64,000 nucleotides of DNA, taken from contig JAFVDX010000010.1 in NCBI GenBank assembly GCA_017478225.1, forward strand, positions 78,674 through 142,673, in the 5' to 3' direction. Numbering within the stretch: position 1 is the first letter of the stretch; every line of letters begins with the position of its first letter. Source of the stretch: Paludibacteraceae bacterium (GTDB lineage: Bacteria > Bacteroidota > Bacteroidia > Bacteroidales > Paludibacteraceae). A program made the position numbers and the translations under genes. The notes under the pieces are model-generated. The model was not told where the DNA came from. It saw nothing but the letters and a program-made list of their open reading frames with translations, and searched no databases. Shown piece after piece: positions 10,027 through 18,964 of the stretch.

Positions 10027-13000
10027 TTATCTCACTTGAATCACTAACGATTTGTAATCGCCATTATTTGTTTCTATTCTTATAAGATAAGTCCCTGGAG
10101 GTGCTGTTATTTGCACATCGTCTCCGCCTTGAGGAATAGTCCAACTAAGTTGTTTTACGCCCATCATTGAATATAATTCCATTCGAGCAGTACCTTGCAA
10201 ACGGACTTTTATTTTGTCACCTGATTTGACAGAAGTTGGGGTGACAGATATATCAGATAGATTTATTTTGACAGGTGTCAATTCGCATGACAAAACGCCT
10301 TTGGGTTCACCTGCACGCCATATTTCAACGGAATAATTATCTTGTGGATTCAGGTCTATGTCGCTATAGAAATACGGCTCTGTTTGTTTGTCGAGAGGTT
10401 GTCCGTTTTTATACCACTGATATGATGTAAATGCTGCGCCTGTTGACATCTGTTCTGCTTCTTTTTTTATTCCTATGACATCATTCCATCGTTGCGCTAA
10501 AAGCGATGAGGCATAACGAACCATAAAATCTACATCTGCTTCTACATCTCCGTTTTCTTTACTGGTAAACAAGAACTTAGCGTACCACCAGCCAGGAATG
10601 TCTTTAGGTAGTGGCAAACTGATTTGTTTTTGGTCGGCAGTAAGGATGCAAAGAGTATCCTTAAAACCATATTGTTTGGCTGTATCAGAGAACGATATGG
10701 TGCATTGAGTAGGCGTGCCGGTTGATACTGAATAGTCAAACAAGATGGTCTGTTCGTCGGAACATGGGGAGGATGGAGTAACTGTCAGTCGGAGTTTGGG
10801 AACCACATTGAGTGTAAGATTAACCAAACTATCACAACCAGCAATGGATGTAAAATGTTCGGAATAGGTACCTGACTCGGAAAGGGTTTGCGAACCAAAT
10901 TGATAGGTTTCTTCGTCGGTTATTGTGACAGAAAGGTTATTAACTATTTGTTTTACATATCTGAGCATAAAATTATATGTACTGTCGCATCCTGTTGTAC
11001 GCTTACCATAAGTGGTAATTATAGTATCATGTGGTAAAATTTTTCCATTATAATTAAATAAAGTACCTTCACAAACTTGTACTGTATCGGTTACTATGGT
11101 ATCGTTTAGTTCCGGCAATTCAATTGTAATATTCAGGATACTATCGCACATACCTACAATTGCCTCTAATTGGATATTGTATTTTCCTCCTTGTCGTGGA
11201 AATTCAAATATGGGTTCCCATTCTGTTGTCTGATTAAAAGCGCCATCGATTGATGTCCACATAACTGCATCAGGATGAACATCAGTGTCAGTATATACAT
11301 TGGTTTTAATGTTTTTAGTGCGTATATGGCTCAGGTTTTTCATTGATACATAATGTTTGCAGTCTTTGGGGTTGTCCGCCCACTCGGCTTGAGCAATAGG
11401 ATATCGTGGTACTGCACAGGCAGATAATGTAAATCCGCAATTTGGATCGGTTTTATAACTGCACAAGACTTCATATTTGGCTGTATCGTCGTATGCCACG
11501 GGGAAATTACGCTTGTCATTGTTAGGTAATGCTCTTTGCGGGTCATCTACCAAATACCAATGATAATTAAATCCCTCGGGTGCTATAAATTCTGTAGTAG
11601 GAGTGTCACCACAATTTATTCCTTGGATATTACCATTTGTACAATTTACGGTAAAGTAGGCATAACCATAATGTGCGGAAGCATAGCAGCCATAAGCCGT
11701 TAATACTATTTTCACTTGTTTGCCATCATATTCTTGCAAGTTAAGTCCGACAGTGGTCCAGTCTTTCCAAATCACATCCAATCCGTCAGCCTTAGTGAAG
11801 TACCATCCATTCTTCTTAGCCGATGCATTAGTTGCGGCGAAATCAACATCAGTACATGTAGAGAGGATATTGCCTGTTGCAGCATCTTCAATTTGCAGTG
11901 TAAATCTGGGTTGTTCATATTCGTCATGATCTGGCACTTGCAGGACAGCGGCGTACTTAAGCATAAGTGCGCTTGCCTCTTCGTTATCGACAGTAAATAT
12001 ATATTCTACTCGTGCCACGCGTGCTGTTTGGTCAGCCTTTCCGTCTTCGGTTAGAGCGGCCGGTCTGCCTCGCCAGCCATTTATTCTGACTGATGCCACC
12101 TCGCCTTGAGGAATAGTGGCTAACGGAGCAACTGCATTTCCATCGGCATCTTTACTATTGTATGTACGGGCATCATACTCACCCGGCAAGTAATGAATTG
12201 TATGGTAACTATATGGCGCAGTGAATCCGAAATCTAACTTACCTTTTGTAAAGACATTTCTTTTATAATCAACATTAGTTGAGTCGGAATAAGAGCAGTT
12301 ATTATCATTCAGGTTTAAATAGTTGAAACATTTAGAATCAAAAACCAATAATAGCGGCATTGCATACCATATACTTGTGTCGCCTTGACATATTACTTGC
12401 AGATAGACTTCATACACCCCGTATGGTAATAGCATAGTGTGCTTATTAGAGCCTATATTGTTAATTATCTTTGCTTCGTTTTCTCTGATATTTCTATATT
12501 TGAGATTAAATTTCTCAGCAGTTGAATTCCAACTTAAAGTGGCAGTTTGTCCGCTTACATCGACTTTGAGATCAGTTGGTCGTCCACAGTTATTTCGCGC
12601 GATATAGATATTATCTATACATGCGGCAGGATTTCTTGAGGCGGAAGTAGCATGAGTACGCCACACAACAAGCAGTCGGTGTTTTTTGCCGTCACTCACA
12701 ATTTTGCCTACTGAATGACGCCAAGCACTGCAATCATATAGTGTATCGACATCTTCAAATTTGATTTGTCCATTAGTCATCCATGGGCGAAGATTGGAGT
12801 TGTTGGTACATGTGAAATCTATGCTATTACAATCGTTTTCATCCATCCATGTCAGAAAGACATAATCTTGCTGCGAGCCCATATTTTTCCAATTGATGCA
12901 GAAATCGTATGTACCTGCTTCAAGTGTCAGATCACGCCATGCAATCATCATTTGCTCTGCTCCCACGAAAGACGATGACTTGCCGCCATTAGCACTTATA

Positions 13001-13212
13001 TACAACGACTTTTCTCCTTCATAACTCTCAGCAGTACCTACATACCACTTATTGGGATATGTTATTTCAGAATTACTCGGAGTATTCAGTTGCCACTCTT
13101 TATTTTCTTCTTCATTTTCGAAGTCACAAAAATATGAATGTGGCAAACTCTGAGAGTATGCTAACATACTAATAGTAGCAAATAAAAATATATTCAAAAG
13201 CCTTTTCATCAT
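10027..13212 (-). CDS. Large secreted protein, 1061 aa, T9SS-like C-terminal domain
   Basis: The protein starts with a signal peptide (MMKRLLNIFLFATISMLAYS) followed by a jelly-roll/MAM-like region with the motif CDFE near residue 30 and CIDNIYIARNNCG near residue 200. A short fibronectin-like segment follows, then a second large beta-rich region (WKDWTTVGLNL, FTVNC) and two Cys modules ending TGCDST and AGCDSL. The last 60 residues (MGVKQLS ... GTYLIRIETNNG ... VIQVR) resemble a type-A T9SS sorting domain. It shares length and most motifs with the 1061-aa protein at 51825-55010. It lies 9 bases after the upstream 1050-aa gene and so is in one operon with it. No enzymatic domain is recognised. 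A surface role is inferred from the signal peptide and tail. Confidence 0.88.
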   Translation of the reverse strand: MMKRLLNIFLFATISMLAYSQSLPHSYFCDFENEEENKEWQLNTPSNSEITYPNKWYVGTAESYEGEKSLYISANGGKSSSFVGAEQMMIAWRDLTLEAGTYDFCINWKNMGSQQDYVFLTWMDENDCNSIDFTCTNNSNLRPWMTNGQIKFEDVDTLYDCSAWRHSVGKIVSDGKKHRLLVVWRTHATSASRNPAACIDNIYIARNNCGRPTDLKVDVSGQTATLSWNSTAEKFNLKYRNIRENEAKIINNIGSNKHTMLLPYGVYEVYLQVICQGDTSIWYAMPLLLVFDSKCFNYLNLNDNNCSYSDSTNVDYKRNVFTKGKLDFGFTAPYSYHTIHYLPGEYDARTYNSKDADGNAVAPLATIPQGEVASVRINGWRGRPAALTEDGKADQTARVARVEYIFTVDNEEASALMLKYAAVLQVPDHDEYEQPRFTLQIEDAATGNILSTCTDVDFAATNASAKKNGWYFTKADGLDVIWKDWTTVGLNLQEYDGKQVKIVLTAYGCYASAHYGYAYFTVNCTNGNIQGINCGDTPTTEFIAPEGFNYHWYLVDDPQRALPNNDKRNFPVAYDDTAKYEVLCSYKTDPNCGFTLSACAVPRYPIAQAEWADNPKDCKHYVSMKNLSHIRTKNIKTNVYTDTDVHPDAVMWTSIDGAFNQTTEWEPIFEFPRQGGKYNIQLEAIVGMCDSILNITIELPELNDTIVTDTVQVCEGTLFNYNGKILPHDTIITTYGKRTTGCDSTYNFMLRYVKQIVNNLSVTITDEETYQFGSQTLSESGTYSEHFTSIAGCDSLVNLTLNVVPKLRLTVTPSSPCSDEQTILFDYSVSTGTPTQCTISFSDTAKQYGFKDTLCILTADQKQISLPLPKDIPGWWYAKFLFTSKENGDVEADVDFMVRYASSLLAQRWNDVIGIKKEAEQMSTGAAFTSYQWYKNGQPLDKQTEPYFYSDIDLNPQDNYSVEIWRAGEPKGVLSCELTPVKINLSDISVTPTSVKSGDKIKVRLQGTARMELYSMMGVKQLSWTIPQGGDDVQITAPPGTYLIRIETNNGDYKSLVIQVR

Positions 13213-13221
13213 ACTTGATTA

Positions 13222-16200
13222 TTACTTAATTTTGACACCTAAGAGATTATATTTTTCTTCCCCGTTAAGGATATATATATTTCCGTTTTCTATTATTTTT
13301 CTTGCTGATTGTTTATTTTCTTCCACAATAGCCTTGTACATAAGTGGGCAGATTTTTAACTCAGTTCCATCTTTTAGAGTTACATCCACACTATATTCAG
13401 CCTCTTCTAAACTGTTGTCAGTGTGATACCACGAGCCTGTAGCACCTTGAATTGCCACATTATTTTTATACCACTGATATGATGAAAACTCATACCCTCC
13501 ATTATATTTTTCGTTTAGTATTGCCAACACATTGTCCCATTTCAACTTGATGGTAGAAGAAGCAAAATTCACATTGAAACTTATCGGCACTTCTTGCGGT
13601 TCACAAAAAGGAGTATATACTCTCACAACTGCTTCATAATGATCAGGATTTAATTCTTGTAAAGGATATTGCAGGACCATATTCGGTTGTCTTCCGATGT
13701 AGGGATGATTTTCTTTTTGAGGAACAATCACCTCATACTTATCAACATATTGTGCATCGCTGACAGCAATATCAATAAAATCTCCATCAGCACATATAAT
13801 CTCTGCCTGTGGTTGTGCGGCGAATACGGGTAACTTAAACAAATTAAGAGTTACGACACTATCACAACCGGTCAGTTGACTATGGAAGAGTTTGGTTGTG
13901 GTAGTAGTTTTGTTGTATGGTGTAGCGTCTGATCCTTCACCAAATATATAAAAGTTTCCGTCGCAAATAGTGTCATATACGGTAACATAACGAGTTGCAT
14001 TAACAAAGAGCATCATGTGCACCGTACTATCACATCCTGTCCATGCTTTTTCGTCGGTATAGAGAAATTCGAATGTGGAGTCATTATGGTTAGTAATAGT
14101 ATATTTTCTGTCTATATTTTTCCAATAATATGTATCTCCTTCACAAATAGTGTCATAAAGTAAAGAATCGACCGGTCCTATAGGTGGTACATCAATTATC
14201 AATTCTACGCTATCCGCCCACTCTTTGTCATGTACAAAAATACTTGCTCGAAGGTAGTATTTGAGTTGTTCTCCATCGTTGCTGCATGGTATATGCCAGC
14301 CTTCAAAATTGAGTTCTTGAGTAGTGCTACCATCAGGGAGTATCCACTGTGCTATAGGCAATTGCATGTCATATCGGTCTTCTGTTTCGCCTGTAACTCT
14401 GTCGGTTAGTACCACATGACTTGCATTTTTAACGACAATCGCATTTTGGCAGTCTTTTGGCACCCACTCCCATTGTATTTCAGCCTTTGGAGTATGTGGA
14501 CGCGCTGTAGCCTCCATTATGTAATTACACTCAGAGTTAGTGGGGTATATCACTTCTACGATATAGTCTGCCGGGTCATTTTGATCTACTGTAAGTTTAT
14601 TTTGGGGACCAACATAAGGCAAAGTAGGTGGTGTATTATTTATTTCTTTTTTTTGCGGGTCATCATCGGAACGCGGTGTAACACCATCTGATTCAAAATA
14701 ATTTTCTTTATTATACCATTTATAATCAAATCCTTCAGGTGCAGAGAAGTAAGTGGTTGAAGCATCTTCACCCCATGGAATACCGTCCATTTCTGAAGAT
14801 ATACAATTGAGAGTGAAATAGAAATATCCATAATGACCGCTCTGGTCACAATCGTATGATGTTAGAGTGACAGTAAGTGTTTGTCCTAATAAGTTTTCCA
14901 AATTCAGTCCGACGGCTCTCCAATCTTGCCACCAACAACTCTGAGCAGAGTTATAGTGCCATAGTTTAACATATTCAACATCTGTTCTTTCGGCGGGTGT
15001 AGGTGTATGAAAATCGACTGTACCGCATTTGACATCAACCGAATTTCCGTTTTCATCCAATATATCGATAGCAACTCTTGGTTGTTCGCTTGCGGGGTGG
15101 TCTATGTCTTGTAGGACCATAGCATACTTCAGGAGCAAGATAGAATATTGTCGGGAAGTAACTGTATATTTGAAGGTAATGTTTTCGTATTGTGAGCCTG
15201 TGTTCCAATTGCCTAATCTTACAGAGCCAAACGAACTCTCAGGCACGGTATGAAGGGCTATCGGATTGCCATTATCATCTTTAGTTCCGATAGTACGAGC
15301 ATCTAATTCATCTTTATCGAAATGTGTGGTTTGTCGGCTATAAGACGATAGATATCCATAATCAATTTTTTTGTTATCAACATCATGTTTTTCCACATTA
15401 CCTGATGCGAATCTCCATGTACCTGTTTCGAAAGTAGCGCCATACATATTGAGTGCATCGAAGCAATCGGTTTCATAAATATAAAACGGCGTGATATAGG
15501 TATAAACTGATTTATCTTGTGCCGTTTGAGTTCTTATCCACATCTCATACACACCGAAGTCAATATCATTAAGTGACAACATGGTATTAGGCGAAGTGAA
15601 ATCCATCCATTCGGCGTTATTATCTAACAAACTTTTCAGTCTTATTTCGTATTGGTCGGCAGTAGTCCCTTCCCAATAGATATTGGTTACTCCTGATACA
15701 TAGTCAACATGTGCATCGGCGGGATAGCCGGCAGTTGATGATTTAGCGAGTTGAACATTATCTAATTGGAAAGACTCATTATTTGAAGGTGTGGCAACAG
15801 AATTTTCCCATGCAAAGACAATATACATATCTTCGGATGCATAGGATTTATTTAGAGTAAAGGAGGCCTGAACATGCTGCCATCCGTCGGAAAGAGATTC
15901 GGTAAGAGGCGTTTGCTCACCGGTCAGTTGTTTGGCTTTATTATCTGTAAACCAATTAGGTTCGGCATTTCCACTTAGTGAATGTATATCATCAACTGAG
16001 TGGTTAGTGAGAAATATTCTCAGGCTTCCGGTATTTTTAGTGCCAGAAGATTTCCAATCGAAGGCAAAATCATAATTACCTGAAGTGAGTTCTACTTGAA
16101 AAAAAGCGATAGTGATATTGGCATTTGGCTGATATGTCGGAGTTGAATTATCAGCAGATATGTAGAGAGAGTGAGTACCATCGTATGCAGATGCGGTACC

Positions 16201-16374
16201 TACTATCCAATGATTGTTAGTTTTGGGAGTGATGTCTAAAGTCCAATCAGAATAATCACTTGCCTGTTCAAATCCACAAAAATAAGGCAAGTCACTCATC
16301 GTAACCACAGCGCGGCTATGTACACAAAAGAGTGTGCATACACACAAAATCAACACATGTACCCTTATTTTCAT
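13222..16374 (-). CDS. Large secreted protein, 1050 aa, with short RKI-type C-terminal tail
   Basis: First gene of the left operon. The N-terminus MKIRVHVLILCVCTLFCVHS is a signal peptide, followed by MSDLPYFCGFE and a jelly-roll/MAM-like domain (HWIVGTASAYDGTHSLYIS). A fibronectin-like strand set, a second beta-rich domain (WWQDWRAVGLNL, FTLNC) and two Cys modules ending TGCDSTV and TGCDSVV follow. A conserved block KWDNVLAILNEKYNG and a QWYKNN segment lie near residues 945-970. The end (RKIIENGNIYILNGEEKYN, then LLGVKIK) differs from the tail of the next gene; I recall similar short tails on many secreted Bacteroidales proteins. Its closest relative in the window is the protein at 48746-51823. 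Function unknown; extracellular location is inferred. Confidence 0.88.
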   Translation of the reverse strand: MKIRVHVLILCVCTLFCVHSRAVVTMSDLPYFCGFEQASDYSDWTLDITPKTNNHWIVGTASAYDGTHSLYISADNSTPTYQPNANITIAFFQVELTSGNYDFAFDWKSSGTKNTGSLRIFLTNHSVDDIHSLSGNAEPNWFTDNKAKQLTGEQTPLTESLSDGWQHVQASFTLNKSYASEDMYIVFAWENSVATPSNNESFQLDNVQLAKSSTAGYPADAHVDYVSGVTNIYWEGTTADQYEIRLKSLLDNNAEWMDFTSPNTMLSLNDIDFGVYEMWIRTQTAQDKSVYTYITPFYIYETDCFDALNMYGATFETGTWRFASGNVEKHDVDNKKIDYGYLSSYSRQTTHFDKDELDARTIGTKDDNGNPIALHTVPESSFGSVRLGNWNTGSQYENITFKYTVTSRQYSILLLKYAMVLQDIDHPASEQPRVAIDILDENGNSVDVKCGTVDFHTPTPAERTDVEYVKLWHYNSAQSCWWQDWRAVGLNLENLLGQTLTVTLTSYDCDQSGHYGYFYFTLNCISSEMDGIPWGEDASTTYFSAPEGFDYKWYNKENYFESDGVTPRSDDDPQKKEINNTPPTLPYVGPQNKLTVDQNDPADYIVEVIYPTNSECNYIMEATARPHTPKAEIQWEWVPKDCQNAIVVKNASHVVLTDRVTGETEDRYDMQLPIAQWILPDGSTTQELNFEGWHIPCSNDGEQLKYYLRASIFVHDKEWADSVELIIDVPPIGPVDSLLYDTICEGDTYYWKNIDRKYTITNHNDSTFEFLYTDEKAWTGCDSTVHMMLFVNATRYVTVYDTICDGNFYIFGEGSDATPYNKTTTTTKLFHSQLTGCDSVVTLNLFKLPVFAAQPQAEIICADGDFIDIAVSDAQYVDKYEVIVPQKENHPYIGRQPNMVLQYPLQELNPDHYEAVVRVYTPFCEPQEVPISFNVNFASSTIKLKWDNVLAILNEKYNGGYEFSSYQWYKNNVAIQGATGSWYHTDNSLEEAEYSVDVTLKDGTELKICPLMYKAIVEENKQSARKIIENGNIYILNGEEKYNLLGVKIK

Positions 16375-16418
16375 TTACAAATTTGCTCTAAAAAAGAGCC
16401 TAATAAGATAATTTGCCG

Positions 16419-16450
16419 CAAAAGTACGGCTTTTTGTATAATTATGCAAA
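16419..16450 (-). promoter_or_regulatory. Promoter of the left secreted-protein operon
   Basis: On the minus strand TTTG (16447-16450) and TACTTTTG (16419-16426) are separated by 20 bases. The predicted start is near 16412, giving a leader of about 40 bases. A small hairpin (GCTCT ... AGAGC, 16385-16399) lies just before the start codon. The element diverges from the groESL promoter region. Confidence 0.75.
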
Positions 16451-16507
16451 TTTTACCACCCAATCACTTGCATTTTGTTACTATTTTTATGTTTTTCGAC
16501 ATATTTA

Positions 16508-16522
16508 CTGACATTTTGGCAG
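16508..16522. promoter_or_regulatory. Palindrome upstream of the groESL promoter
   Basis: The sequence CTGACATTTTGGCAG is an inverted repeat of 6-base arms around TTT with one mismatch. It sits ten bases upstream of the sigma-54-like element. It could bind an activator or a repressor. No CIRCE element is present. Confidence 0.5.
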
Positions 16523-16532
16523 AAAAAAGGCT

Positions 16533-16548
16533 TGGCATTTTTGTTGCA
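16533..16548 (+). promoter_or_regulatory. Sigma-54-like (-24/-12) promoter for groES-groEL
   Basis: TGGCAT, five bases, then TTGCA fits the RpoN consensus TGGCAY-N5-TTGCW exactly, with the GG and GC doublets 12 bases apart. Transcription would start near 16559, about 88 bases before groES. I see no TAnnTTTG housekeeping promoter in the plus-strand orientation in this gap. A sigma-54 role is inferred from the match alone. Confidence 0.55.
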
Positions 16549-16646
16549 GATGGAGAGATAGTTTTGCTCAAATTCAGCATGAAACAAAAGTAGTGAATTT
16601 ACAAAGCAAGACATATATATCGAACAAAAGAAAAATAAAATAAGCA

Positions 16647-16922
16647 ATGAAGAATGTAAGACCTTTGGCTGACAGAGTATTAGTAAGACCTGTAGCCGCA
16701 GAAGAAAAGACTGTTGGTGGAATAATTATTCCTGACAGTGCTAAAGAGAAGCCATTGCAAGGTGAAGTACTTGCTATTGGTAACGGAACCAAAGATGAGC
16801 AGATGGTGCTCAAAATAGGTGACAAAGTATTATATGGCAAATATGCAGGTACAGAACTTGAACTTGATGGTGAGAAACTGCTTATCATGCGTCAAAGCGA
16901 TGTATTAGCGATTATTTGCTAA
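16647..16922 (+). CDS. groES: Co-chaperonin GroES
   Basis: The 91-residue product is the usual length for GroES, the heptameric lid of the GroEL folding chamber in the cytoplasm. It starts with [12 protein letters not shown] and carries the mobile-loop region [18 protein letters not shown], followed by [20 protein letters not shown] and the C-terminal strand [13 protein letters not shown]. The start ATG follows an A-rich leader without a Shine-Dalgarno sequence, as is normal in this phylum. groEL follows after 41 bases, so the two are co-transcribed from the upstream sigma-54-like promoter. Confidence 0.98.
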   Translation: MKNVRPLADRVLVRPVAAEEKTVGGIIIPDSAKEKPLQGEVLAIGNGTKDEQMVLKIGDKVLYGKYAGTELELDGEKLLIMRQSDVLAIIC

Positions 16923-16933
16923 TTAGAATTTAA

Positions 16934-18592
<1,659 letters not shown>

Positions 18593-18616
18593 ATCATAAA
18601 AAAGTTAAACATTGAA

Positions 18617-18648
18617 AAAGCATATTGCTCTTGTGAGCAGTATGCTTT
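18617..18648 (+). terminator. groESL terminator
   Basis: A 14-base stem (18617-18630 with 18635-18648, one G-U pair) has a 4-base TTGT loop and is followed by TGCTTTTTATT. It lies 25 bases past the groEL stop codon. Confidence 0.88.
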
Positions 18649-18686
18649 TGCTTTTTATTAGTCTTAGATAGAATCCATAATTTAGG

Positions 18687-18717
18687 TTGTGCAAATAAAA
18701 TAAATTCAATACCTTTG
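18687..18717 (+). promoter_or_regulatory. Promoter upstream of the PL8 lyase gene
   Basis: TTGT (from 18687) and TACCTTTG (18710-18717) are 19 bases apart, matching the Bacteroidota consensus. The predicted start near 18724 leaves an unusually long untranslated leader of about 240 bases. Confidence 0.7.
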
Positions 18718-18723
18718 CAGCGT

Positions 18724-18964
18724 TTTATTCAATAGTGTTTTATAAATCTACCGATGGTTACAGACTGCCTTATAACTATATTCAGCCACTTAATGTAAGG
18801 ATGCAAATTGTTCTCATGACTGCGATAAGACAGAATCAACGCCCAATTCAGATGGTGTAAAAACATATAACATTAGAACAAACAAAATATACCAACCTTG
18901 TAGTACAAGCCTTAGGTATGGCACAAGCACAAAAGGTACATTAAAAAAACACTAATTCACATAT
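18724..18964 (+). other. Long 5' leader of the PL8 gene, no recognised gene
   Basis: This 240-base stretch has no long reading frame and matches no RNA family I know. It contains two 14-codon frames (MVTDCLITIFSHLM from 18753 and MTAIRQNQRPIQMV from 18818), either of which may be chance. A regulatory leader, leader peptides or a decayed gene are all possible. Confidence 0.4.

Larger units (their letters stand above)
1..16374 (-). repeat. Left arm of an inverted, diverged three-gene duplication
   Basis: The three minus-strand genes here (1050 aa, 1061 aa, giant) match in order, size and domain content the three plus-strand genes at 48746-63788. The arms point away from each other across about 32 kb of core genes. 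Similarity is clear in protein sequence but weak in DNA: at 13498-13542 versus 51497-51541 fifteen residues are identical while ten codons differ synonymously. Confidence 0.85.

Noticed and set aside
16375..16646. CIRCE/HrcA operator before groES
   Set aside because: No TTAGCACTC-N9-GAGTGCTAA-like repeat is present. The only palindrome is CTGACA-TTT-TGGCAG.
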